Of a stretch of DNA of 9,758 bases, positions 1-6,710 are shown piece after piece; the stretch's first letter is position 1; each line of letters starts with the position of its first letter. Under the pieces are notes generated by a model, which was not told the origin of the DNA, ran no database searches, and saw only the letters and a program-made list of their open reading frames with translations. Made by a program: the position numbers and the translations under genes. Origin of the DNA: Myxococcaceae bacterium (GTDB lineage Bacteria > Myxococcota > Myxococcia > Myxococcales > Myxococcaceae). Where the stretch lies: contig JAGSPQ010000046.1 of NCBI GenBank assembly GCA_018262385.1, positions 1 to 9,758 of the forward strand, written 5' to 3'.

Positions 1-563
1 CGAGGCGGCTGCTCGGCTTCTCGGGGATCGCCCAGATCGGCTACGTGCTGATCGCGATCTGCGCCCGCACCGAAGAGGGCGTGGCGATGGCGCTGTTCTT
101 CATCGCCACCTACGTCTTCACCAACCTCGGCGCGTTCCTCGTCGTCCACGCCGCCGCCGAGAGCAGCGGCGGCCACGCGATCACCAGGCTCGCCGGGCTG
201 TCGCGGCGCTCGCCCTGGCTGGGCGCGGCGCTGCTCGTCTTCCTGCTGTCGCTGGCCGGGATCCCGTTCGTGGTCGGCTTCTGGGCCAAGCTGTTCGTCT
301 TCCTCGCCGCCTGGCGCGCGGGCCTGAGCTGGCTGGTCGCCACCGGCGTGGTCCTGGCGGTGATCGGCCTCTTCTATTACCTCGGCGTGGCGCGCTCGAC
401 CTTCATGGCCGAGGGCGAGTCGCAGGCGCCGGTGCGGGCCGGGCTGCCGCTCAAGGCGGCGATCGCGGTGTGCCTCGCCGCGGTGGTGGGACTGGGGCTG
501 TGGCCTGGGCCCCTGGTGGAGGAAGCGGCGCGGGCCGCGAGCGCATTCCTGCAGGGCCACTGA
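1..563 (+). CDS. nuoN: NADH-quinone oxidoreductase subunit N, 3' part only
   Basis: This is the C-terminal 186 residues or so of the antiporter-like membrane subunit N of respiratory complex I, which helps translocate protons as NADH electrons reach quinone. The gene enters from outside the window; the first full codon is at base 3. The first visible residues (RRLLGFSGIAQIGY) match the conserved (K)RLLAYSSIAHxGY stretch of NuoN. Further on, SLAGIP followed by GFWAKLFVF is the family hallmark surrounding the conserved Lys of the broken helix. Several hydrophobic helices follow (around bases 350-410 and 450-520), and the protein ends shortly after the last one, as NuoN does. NuoL and NuoM are related, but the early stop after GFWAK and the position as the last pump gene favour NuoN. 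The stop at 561-563 is 16 bp before the next gene, so the two are probably co-transcribed. Confidence 0.93.
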   Translation, partial: RRLLGFSGIAQIGYVLIAICARTEEGVAMALFFIATYVFTNLGAFLVVHAAAESSGGHAITRLAGLSRRSPWLGAALLVFLLSLAGIPFVVGFWAKLFVFLAAWRAGLSWLVATGVVLAVIGLFYYLGVARSTFMAEGESQAPVRAGLPLKAAIAVCLAAVVGLGLWPGPLVEEAARAASAFLQGH

Positions 564-579
564 CGAAGGAGGAAGTGCG

Positions 580-1032
580 ATGGAGCTCGAGAACAGCAAG
601 ATCCGGCGAATCATCCTCGCCGAGCACGACGTGCTGCGGGGCGCGCTGCGGACGATCGAAGCGGGGCTCGGGAAGGTCGCCGAGGGTGACGTGCCGGCCC
701 AGATCACCGCCCGCAGCCAGCTGAAGCAGCTGCTGGCCACCTTCCTCAAGCACATCGAGCACGAAGAGCGGATCTTGCGGCCGGTGCTCAAGGACATCGA
801 CGCCTGGGGCCCCGAGCGGATCGCCGCGATGGACAGCGAGCACAAAGAGCAGCGGGCGCGGGTGGAGTACCTCTCGGGGCCGCTGGGCGAGGCGGCGCCG
901 ACGAAGTGGGTCGAAGAGGTGCGGCAGTTCATCGGCCACCTGCGCGAGGACATGGCCACCGAGGAGCAAGACTGCCTCGACCCGAGGCTGTTGCGGGACG
1001 ACGTGATAGTGATCGACGGCTTCACCGGCTGA
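580..1032 (+). CDS. hemerythrin-like (HHE) domain protein with altered metal ligands
   Basis: A soluble 150-residue protein predicted to fold as a four-helix hemerythrin bundle, a family that binds a di-iron centre and handles O2, NO or iron. A good Shine-Dalgarno stretch (gaaggaggaa, 565-574) precedes the ATG. Expected ligands visible are H16 (EHD), H58 and E62 (HIEHEE, an HxxxE motif) and H88 (SEHKEQ). The fourth helix reads HLREDMATEEQD: an Asp (D124) stands where the usual HxxxE motif has its His, while E128 is kept and H120 lies one turn earlier. The iron site may therefore be non-standard. There is no signal peptide or membrane segment, so it should be cytoplasmic. Sitting 16 bp after nuoN suggests joint expression with complex I. 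An O2/NO/iron-linked role is family-based inference; the substrate cannot be told. Confidence 0.8.
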   Translation: MELENSKIRRIILAEHDVLRGALRTIEAGLGKVAEGDVPAQITARSQLKQLLATFLKHIEHEERILRPVLKDIDAWGPERIAAMDSEHKEQRARVEYLSGPLGEAAPTKWVEEVRQFIGHLREDMATEEQDCLDPRLLRDDVIVIDGFTG

Positions 1033-1075
1033 GTTGGGGCACCCTGCGCCGGACCCACCCGGTGGAGTCCCAACT
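1032..1075 (+). other. imperfect inverted repeat between the hemerythrin and PilZ genes
   Basis: The sequence agttggg (1032-1038) is matched by cccaact (1069-1075), with a second short pairing of cacc (1040-1043) to ggtg (1061-1064) inside. The left arm starts at the stop codon of the hemerythrin gene, and the right arm ends five bases before the PilZ start codon. No T-run follows, so a classical intrinsic terminator is unlikely. The ggtggag that would be the PilZ ribosome site (1061-1067) lies inside the structure, so folding could limit translation of the downstream gene. Chance pairing in GC-rich DNA is a real alternative. Confidence 0.3.
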
Positions 1076-1080
1076 TCTCG

Positions 1081-2301
1081 ATGCCGACCAGCAAGCGCCG
1101 CTTCCCCCGCTACCCGGCCAACCTGCGGCTGCGGCTCCACCTGCCGACCGGCGAGCTGGAGACCACCACTGAGGAAGTCTCGCTCGAGGGCTTCAGCGCG
1201 CCCTGCGCTCCTCCGCCCGACGTCGGCACCCGGTTCGGCTTCGCCCTCCACCTCCCCGACGAGCGGGTGGTCTCGGGCGAGGTGATCGTGGCGTGGAGCA
1301 CCGCCGACGGGGTGGCCGGGTTCGAGACCGAGTTCTCCCCCACCCACCAGCCCGAGTGGGCGGCCTTCGTCGAGCAGGAAGCGGCCAGCGGCGGCCTGTG
1401 GCGGATGATCGGCCGCTACGCGGTCAACCAGGGGCAGGAGAAGGAAGCCGCCCGCTCGGTGCTCGAGAAGGGCCCGCTGGGAATTCTGTTCAAGCGCCTG
1501 GGCGCCTCCCCGGCGGAGGCCGAGGGGGCCCCGGTGGTCACCCGGCTGCACATGGTGGGCGAGAACGGCGAGGCCTGGCGGATCGCCTTCGAGAAGCACC
1601 CCGGGATCCCGGTCGACGGGTGCGAGCTGTTCAAGAGCCCGCCGGAGTTCCTCGAGCTGGCGCGCGCCGCGGTGCTCCGGGTGCTGCCGCAGGACGTGTA
1701 CCTGAAGCGATCGCCGCAGGCGAAGATCGCCCCCGCGCGGGTGGTCGAGCTGAAGAAGGGGGGCTTTGCGGTGGTGGCCCTCCACCCGACCGCGGCCCCG
1801 AGCCTGGTCGGGCTGCACGGCGCCGAGCTGGTGGCGATCGAGATCGACGGCCAGAGCGTCTTCCCCACCTTCGACGCCGCCGATCTCGATCGGATCGCCC
1901 TCGACAACTTCCGCCGCGACCCCGCGCCCGCTGCCGCCGCCGCCGAGCCCCAGGCCGCCAGCGCGCCGCTGCAGACCGAACGGTTCGCCAGCTCGTACGC
2001 CCACCGCGAGCTGGCCACCGGGGAGCTGGCGAAGAGCACCCACCAGGATCTGCGCGACGCGATGGCGAGCGCCCGCCGGGTGCAGACCCGCAGCTACGGC
2101 AGCCGCACCATCCGCCTCTTCCCCGAGCTGTGGCTCGAGGTCCTCCGCCCCCAGGCCTGGGCCGGGCCGGTGCGCGGGTTCGCGATGGAGGACGGGCTCA
2201 ACCTCTGCGCGTTCGTGCTGGTCGGGCAGGACGCCCCCCGGGTGGTGGCGCTCGAGCCGACGGACGTGATCTCGATCATCCGCGGCGACGCGCAGAGCTG
2301 A
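1081..2301 (+). CDS. PilZ-domain protein with long uncharacterised C-terminal region
   Basis: A 406-residue soluble protein. Residues 5-90 look like a PilZ domain, the family that binds cyclic di-GMP. It begins with RRFPR (R6 and R10 fit RxxxR), continues with EVSLEG (32-37), which fits the (D/N)xSxxG motif except for Glu in the first place, and goes on through alternating beta strands to about AGFETEF (79-85). After this come a helical stretch (90-140), a mixed alpha/beta region (150-275), an Ala/Pro linker (280-296) and a last region (300-400), none of which I recognise. There is no signal peptide or membrane helix. The ATG at 1081 has a moderate ribosome site (ggtggag, 13 bases upstream). 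The 48-bp gap from the hemerythrin gene allows operon membership. The stop is one base from the stop of the convergent response regulator. A c-di-GMP effector role is inferred from the domain; the target is unknown. Confidence 0.72.
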   Translation: MPTSKRRFPRYPANLRLRLHLPTGELETTTEEVSLEGFSAPCAPPPDVGTRFGFALHLPDERVVSGEVIVAWSTADGVAGFETEFSPTHQPEWAAFVEQEAASGGLWRMIGRYAVNQGQEKEAARSVLEKGPLGILFKRLGASPAEAEGAPVVTRLHMVGENGEAWRIAFEKHPGIPVDGCELFKSPPEFLELARAAVLRVLPQDVYLKRSPQAKIAPARVVELKKGGFAVVALHPTAAPSLVGLHGAELVAIEIDGQSVFPTFDAADLDRIALDNFRRDPAPAAAAAEPQAASAPLQTERFASSYAHRELATGELAKSTHQDLRDAMASARRVQTRSYGSRTIRLFPELWLEVLRPQAWAGPVRGFAMEDGLNLCAFVLVGQDAPRVVALEPTDVISIIRGDAQS

Positions 2302-2302
2302 A

Positions 2303-2950
2303 TCAGGGGACGATCACCTTGAGGTGAATCGCCCGCTTCACCAGCTCGCCCCGGGTGTGGATCCCCAGCTTGCCCATCAGGGTCGCCCGGTGCCGGTTGA
2401 CGGTGTGGACCGAGATGTTGAGCAGCCGGCCGATCTCCCTGGCGACCTGCCCCTCGGCGGTGAGCTTGAGCACCTCCCGCTCGCGATCGGTGAGCATCGC
2501 CAGCTCGCTCGCTTCGCCGTTCTCGTGGGGGTTGATCGCCGCCTCGACCACCATCTGGGCGAGGGAAGGATCGATGCTGGTGCGCCCCTCGAGCACCGCC
2601 TGGATCCCCGCCACCAGCTCGCCCGCCATCGCCCGCTTGGCGAGGTAGCCCTTGGCCCCCAGCTTCAGCGCCCGCATCACGTAGGCGCGATCGGTGTGCT
2701 GCGAGATGATGATCACCTTGAGCTGGGGGTCGATGTTCTTCAGCTCGGCGAGGACCTCGAGCCCACCCAGCCCCGGCATCGAGATGTCGAGCAGCAGCAG
2801 ATCGGGCTTCAGCTCGCGGCACAGCTGCAGCGCCTCCTCGCCCGAGGCGGCGCCTCCCACCACCTGCACGTGCGGCATCTTCGCTTCGATCAGCCCGCGG
2901 ATGCCTTCGCGGACCAGGGTGTGATCGTCGGCCAACAAGACTTTGATCAT
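2303..2950 (-). CDS. NarL/FixJ-type DNA-binding response regulator
   Basis: A 215-residue two-domain regulator, the output partner of the adjoining kinase. The receiver domain (1-120) shows the acidic pair D8-D9, the phospho-accepting D55 in LLLLDISMPG, S83 and K105. The C-terminal LuxR/GerE helix-turn-helix (about 152-208) reads LTDREREVL, then AREIGRLLNISVHTVNRH, the classical recognition helix region. Length and order are normal for the family, and all key receiver residues are present, so it should be phosphorylated and bind DNA as a dimer. The start ATG overlaps the kinase stop as ATGA (2947-2950). No separate strong ribosome site is seen, which suggests translational coupling to the kinase. 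Its DNA targets are unknown; likely candidates are the cytochrome operon itself and the divergent promoter region at 6993-7229. Confidence 0.93.
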   Translation of the reverse strand: MIKVLLADDHTLVREGIRGLIEAKMPHVQVVGGAASGEEALQLCRELKPDLLLLDISMPGLGGLEVLAELKNIDPQLKVIIISQHTDRAYVMRALKLGAKGYLAKRAMAGELVAGIQAVLEGRTSIDPSLAQMVVEAAINPHENGEASELAMLTDREREVLKLTAEGQVAREIGRLLNISVHTVNRHRATLMGKLGIHTRGELVKRAIHLKVIVP

Positions 2951-5169
2951 GGCGGGGGTCCTGGCGGGGTGCTCGGGCGGGGCTTTCTGGGGCGGTAGGG
3001 TACCGAGACTTCGACCCGTAACCCACCCAGCTTCGAGGGCGACAGGCGAAAGGTACCGTCCAGCAACGTGACCCGCTCGCGCATCCCGAGCAGGCCGAAC
3101 CGCGGGCGGTCGCTGAAGGCCTTCTCCGACGGCTGCTGCATCCCCCGCCCGTCGTCCTCCAGGCTGCCGAGGATCTGGCCGTCGACCACGTCGATCCGCG
3201 CCGAGACGTGGTTGGCGTGGGCGTGCCGGACCACGTTCGAGGCCGCCTCGAGGAACACCCGGTAGACCGCGTCCTCGATCTCCGGCTCGGCGCGAATCTC
3301 GTCCTCCGGCGCCTCGAACTCGAAGTCGATGCCCTCGCTGGCGAGCACGTTCTCGCCCAGGTCGCGCACCGCGTCGACCAGCCCCAGGTCGTCGAGCAGC
3401 GCCGGGCGCAGCCGCTTCATGATCCGGTCGGTCGAGTCGATGATTCCGCGGACCCGTTCCTGCGCGGTGCGCACCGCCTGCTCCTGCTTCTGGGGGTCGC
3501 CGCCGATCGGCACCGTCTCCAGCAGCAGCGCCAGCGCCGCCAGCGACTGCGCGGTGTCGTCGTGAATGTCGCGGGCGATCCGCTTGCGCTCCTCGGCTTC
3601 GGCTTCGAACAGGTGCCCGAGGATCCCCTTCTTCTGGCGGTACTCGTGCCACAGCTTGTTCGACAGCAGGCTGCGGTCGACCACCCCCTGCATGTGCAGC
3701 GTGATCAGCACCGAGATCGGCTTGAGGTGGGGCACCGCCTGGGGATCGCGGGTGCCGACCCAGACGTCGCCGTGCAGCAGGTCGAGCGCCCGCAGGTCGG
3801 TTCGGTAGAAGGTGACGATCTCCTTGAACGGCGTCACGTCCACCCCCTCGTCGGCCAGTTCCTGGGTGGTGAACCGGCTGCGCTCGCGCCCCAGCTGGCG
3901 CAAGGTGGCCTCGATCGCGCCGATGTCGAGGTCCTCCGAGCCGACCACCAGCGGCGGATCGCCGATCGCCCCACCCTCGATCGAGACGATCAGCGCCGAG
4001 GCGACCTCGACGTTGCGAAACCCGTGCACCGCCGGGGCGAGCGCGCGGCGCAGGCTCTCCCGCAGCTCGCTGGGAGGCGCGTCGCCCGGCGCGGGGGCCA
4101 GCGCCTCGCGGCCCTTGTCCTCGGGCTGGCCGAGGATCGTCTCGAACGACTGGGCCAGCCGCTCCATCTCGTCGCGCGGGCCTTCGGGAGGCGGGCTGGC
4201 CGAGGTCGCCGCGCTCACCGCCGCCGCCGCGCTGGCCAGCTGCCGCAGCGGCCGGAGCACCTGCCGGTTGAGCAGCAGGTAGAAGCCGGTCAGCGCGCCG
4301 AGGATCAGGCACACCATCGCGATCGCGGTCGCCACCATCTCGGCGAAGATCTGCTGCACCGCCGACGAGTTCTCGCGCAGCAGCACGCTCCACGGGGTTC
4401 CGCTCACCGAGGCGAGGGTCGAGATCTCGTTCTCCCGGCGGGTCGGTTGGCCTCCTTCCCCCTCGTGGCACGAGTGGCACTGCTGCTGGGTGGTCTGCCC
4501 CTGGCGCACCCGATCGAGCAGGTAGGTGCCGTGAACCACCGACCGGTAGCGCTCGCCCGGCACGGTCGAGAACAGCGCGATCCCGGCGCCGTCGAGGATC
4601 TGCAGCCGCACGTCCTGATCCTTGAGGATGAAGCCGAAGTGGCTCAAGAACGCCATCTGGTCGAGGCGGATGTTCGCCACCACCGCCCGCCAGCCGTCTT
4701 TCTCCGGCAGCCGCGCGACCAGGCACACCCGCGGGAAGCCGTCGGTTCCCCGCCACATCGAGGTCACCGTCAGCGCCCCGGTCTGGCGGGCCAGGCGCAG
4801 CGCCGGCAGCAGGATCTGCCGCGGCGGCGAGCCCCCGGGCGACAGCTCGACGCCGGTTCCCCAGTCCCGCTGCGAGAAGACGGTGACCCCCCCCGGCTCG
4901 AACATGAAGGCCCGCCCGAGCTTGAGGTGCTCGAGCACCGCCTTCTCGTCGAGGTCCGCCGGCAGATCCGCCAGCAGCCCCATCAGCTCGCGGTGCTGAT
5001 CCTCGAGCACCGCCGAGATGTGGCCGGCGACCCCGTTGGCCAGCCGCATGTCCGACTGGCGCGAGCGATCGAGCACCCGCTGCATCAGGACGATTTCTCC
5101 GAATACCGTGGCGGCGATCGTCATCGCGGCCACGACCGAGAAATACAGCAGGACCCGATGCAGGAACAT
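2947..5169 (-). CDS. sensor histidine kinase with c-type heme motif in its extracytoplasmic sensor (NarX/DegS-class)
   Basis: A 740-residue inner-membrane kinase. Helix TM1 is at about 5-28 and TM2 at about 277-300, enclosing a sensor region of some 245 residues. That region ends in GTPWSVLL, typical of the membrane-proximal part of Cache-type sensors, and carries CHSCH at 231-235, a CxxCH site for covalent heme. A HAMP-like linker (301-345) and a GAF-like domain (about 380-500) follow. The HisKA_3 box is ERKRIARDIHDD, with H536 as the phosphorylated His. The HATPase has its N-box Asn (N645 in EAASNVVRHA), G1 box (DDGRGM, 672-677) and G2 region (FGLLGM, 691-696), so it should be active. The ribosome site (aaggag, complement of 5172-5177) overlaps the cytochrome stop. 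Sensing of redox state or a heme ligand is inference from the heme motif and the neighbouring 12-heme cytochrome. The C-terminal tail is Pro-rich. Confidence 0.92.
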   Translation of the reverse strand: MFLHRVLLYFSVVAAMTIAATVFGEIVLMQRVLDRSRQSDMRLANGVAGHISAVLEDQHRELMGLLADLPADLDEKAVLEHLKLGRAFMFEPGGVTVFSQRDWGTGVELSPGGSPPRQILLPALRLARQTGALTVTSMWRGTDGFPRVCLVARLPEKDGWRAVVANIRLDQMAFLSHFGFILKDQDVRLQILDGAGIALFSTVPGERYRSVVHGTYLLDRVRQGQTTQQQCHSCHEGEGGQPTRRENEISTLASVSGTPWSVLLRENSSAVQQIFAEMVATAIAMVCLILGALTGFYLLLNRQVLRPLRQLASAAAAVSAATSASPPPEGPRDEMERLAQSFETILGQPEDKGREALAPAPGDAPPSELRESLRRALAPAVHGFRNVEVASALIVSIEGGAIGDPPLVVGSEDLDIGAIEATLRQLGRERSRFTTQELADEGVDVTPFKEIVTFYRTDLRALDLLHGDVWVGTRDPQAVPHLKPISVLITLHMQGVVDRSLLSNKLWHEYRQKKGILGHLFEAEAEERKRIARDIHDDTAQSLAALALLLETVPIGGDPQKQEQAVRTAQERVRGIIDSTDRIMKRLRPALLDDLGLVDAVRDLGENVLASEGIDFEFEAPEDEIRAEPEIEDAVYRVFLEAASNVVRHAHANHVSARIDVVDGQILGSLEDDGRGMQQPSEKAFSDRPRFGLLGMRERVTLLDGTFRLSPSKLGGLRVEVSVPYRPRKPRPSTPPGPPP

Positions 5170-5176
5170 GGCTCCT

Positions 5177-6478
5177 TCAGTGTCCGGACCAGATGACGCT
5201 CTTCTCGCTGTGGCAGCCTCCCTCGCAGGTCCCTCCGTTGTCCGACAGCTTGAAGGTGCCCGGCTTCTTGAAGTCGGGCTGTTGACGGATCCGGATCATC
5301 GCCCACTCGGCGTCGCTGCCGTGGGGCGCGTGACAGGAGAAGCACCAGTCGTCGCTCGCCTCCTCCAGCTTCAGGTGGCCCCGGTGCAGGTCGGCCTCCC
5401 CTTCGGAGAACGGCCCCGGAGGGCTCGGCTCGGTCTTGGCCGCCAGCAGCTTGGCCAGGTCTTCGTGGCAGGTCAGGCACATCGTGTTGGTGGGCCGGGC
5501 CGCGTTCTTGAACAGGTAGGCGGGCGACATCACCCGGTGGCACTTGTCGCACTCGCCCTTCTTGTACGGAGAGTGCCGCGACTCGTGCGCCTGCTTCTCG
5601 TGGCACTTCTCACACATCTGCGGAATCGCGCCGACCGCGAAGTGCACCTGGTTCTCGACCGCGTCGTGGCAGTCGAGGCACGGCTTGCGCTTGGCGGCGC
5701 TGGCGTGGCGCGCTCCGTGCGCGAACGACTGATCGGCGTCCGGGTGGCACTTGAGGCAGTTCTTCTCGTCCTTCGCGCTGAAGGTGGGGGTGCCGTCGGT
5801 CACCGTCTTGCCGTCGTGGCACTTGAAGCACTCGCCGACCTCGACGAACCGGGGGTCGAGGCTCGCCTTCTGCGCCTGCGCGGTGGCCTCGGCAGTTCCC
5901 GCGTCGGGCACGTCCTTCTTCTTCGGGTGGGCGAACGCCGCGGTGTGGCAGGTGATGCAGTCCATCCCCTTGTTCAGGTGCTGCCGGTGAGAGACGCCCA
6001 GGCCCAGCCGCTCCTCGACCCGCGCCAGCCCTTCATGGCACCGCCGGCAGTTGGCGTTGATGATCCCGAACTGGTGCGGCTCGGCCTTGATCCCCTCGAT
6101 GGTGTTGGCGGTGAAGTGAACCCACAGCTGTTTCACTCCCGCCGTCTTCGCCTGCGCCCAGCCGAACGCCCCCGGCCTCGAGTGGCAGTCGGCGCAGGTG
6201 ATGTTCTTGTGCCGCGACTCGCTCCACGAGCCGAAGTTGGTCCCCATCTCGTGGCAGGCGCCGCAGAAGTCCGACTGCTCGGTGCGGTGGTACACGTCCG
6301 CGCCCGCCGAGACGGTTCCCAGCGACAGGACGCACAGCACGGCCAGGTACGCCCACCAGAACCTCAGCCCGATCCGCCCCAGCACCCGCATCCGGGTGAC
6401 CCGGGTCGGAGAGCGATCGAGCAGCTCGCGATCCCTCGGGTGGGCCAGCTTGCGGAGAATCGAGTTGAGCCTGGACAT
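5177..6478 (-). CDS. membrane-anchored dodecaheme cytochrome c with NapC/NirT-type N-terminal module
   Basis: A 433-residue cytochrome exposed to the periplasm. It has a basic cytoplasmic N-terminus (1-37) and one membrane helix (about 38-60). CxxCH motifs start at residues 72, 95, 144, 174, 217, 241, 267, 289, 310, 334 and 379, and a longer CEGGCH (CxxxCH) is at 418-423. The first four fit the NapC/NirT/NrfH quinol dehydrogenase pattern: CGACHEM, with a Met two residues after the heme His, then CADCHSRPG, CRRCH and CITCH. An Ala-rich linker (about 190-208) leads to a C-terminal eight-heme part like multiheme c3/c7-type cytochromes. The usual family members carry four or five hemes; Geobacter ImcH (seven) is a closer analogue in design. 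The ATG at 6478 is preferred because GGAGGG (complement of 6489-6494) lies ten bases upstream; the frame is open to a TTG at 6586 but has no such signal there. Quinol oxidation is inferred from the family. Confidence 0.92.
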   Translation of the reverse strand: MSRLNSILRKLAHPRDRELLDRSPTRVTRMRVLGRIGLRFWWAYLAVLCVLSLGTVSAGADVYHRTEQSDFCGACHEMGTNFGSWSESRHKNITCADCHSRPGAFGWAQAKTAGVKQLWVHFTANTIEGIKAEPHQFGIINANCRRCHEGLARVEERLGLGVSHRQHLNKGMDCITCHTAAFAHPKKKDVPDAGTAEATAQAQKASLDPRFVEVGECFKCHDGKTVTDGTPTFSAKDEKNCLKCHPDADQSFAHGARHASAAKRKPCLDCHDAVENQVHFAVGAIPQMCEKCHEKQAHESRHSPYKKGECDKCHRVMSPAYLFKNAARPTNTMCLTCHEDLAKLLAAKTEPSPPGPFSEGEADLHRGHLKLEEASDDWCFSCHAPHGSDAEWAMIRIRQQPDFKKPGTFKLSDNGGTCEGGCHSEKSVIWSGH

Positions 6479-6666
6479 GATCTGGGTGCCCTCCGTTCCA
6501 ACGTGGTCCTTCACCCCCCGTGGATTGTTCTGCTCTGCTTGAACCTCTTCCTCCTCGTAACCCGCTGCCTGCTTGATCGTCCTCAAGTGGGCAGGCCGTG
6601 TCCCGCGCCGACCCCCTTTCCGCCAAACGCCTTTGATAAGTTTCGCGAATGCCGTCTTCGGCGACG

Positions 6667-6695
6667 ATTCTATCTACTAATCCAGCAAAGGCCAT
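6667..6695 (-). promoter_or_regulatory. weak promoter candidate for the cytochrome-kinase-regulator operon
   Basis: The stretch around 6625-6690 is clearly less GC-rich than its surroundings. On the - strand it contains TAGAAT (complement of 6667-6672), a 5/6 match to a -10 box. The hexamer at the 17-base spacing, atggcc (complement of 6690-6695), matches the -35 consensus poorly, which would fit an activator-dependent promoter. A start here would give a leader of roughly 180 bases containing the 8-bp palindrome TTCGCGAA (6642-6649). The operon may instead be read through from the small upstream gene. Confidence 0.25.
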
Positions 6696-6706
6696 CGCCA
6701 AATGGC
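6691..6706 (-). terminator. small hairpin after the Met-rich membrane protein gene
   Basis: Four bases after the stop codon of the 93-residue protein gene, the arms gccat (6691-6695) and atggc (6702-6706) can pair across a six-base loop. On the - strand the hairpin is followed by cttt. The stem is short and the U-tract weak, so it would at best attenuate transcription into the cytochrome operon. Confidence 0.25.
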
Positions 6707-6710
6707 GCGC

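Noticed and set aside
451..2043. Long open frame (530 codons) on the - strand opposite the hemerythrin and PilZ genes
   Set aside because: Low-complexity Gly/Arg/Leu-rich translation without domains, while the + strand carries recognisable HHE and PilZ motifs and ribosome sites.
2314..2327. TCACC-TTGA-GGTGA hairpin as a terminator of the PilZ gene
   Set aside because: It lies inside the coding end of the regulator, has a five-base stem and no T-run on either strand, so it is not supported as a terminator.
3208..5196. Long open frame (662 codons) on the + strand opposite the kinase gene
   Set aside because: The translation is rich in Arg, His, Gln, Leu and Val with no recognisable domain. 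It mirrors the codon pattern of the real kinase gene on the - strand, as expected of GC-rich DNA.
6479..6586. Upstream extension of the cytochrome to a TTG at 6586
   Set aside because: The extra 36 residues have no family counterpart, the codon is TTG, and a good ribosome site stands before the ATG at 6478.
6684..6703. Sigma-54-like promoter on the - strand (TTGG, then TTTGCT) before the cytochrome operon
   Set aside because: The GG and GC elements are 11 bases apart, whereas sigma-54 promoters almost always have 10, and the rest of the -24 box (CGAT) departs from consensus. The same bases also form the small hairpin after the upstream gene.
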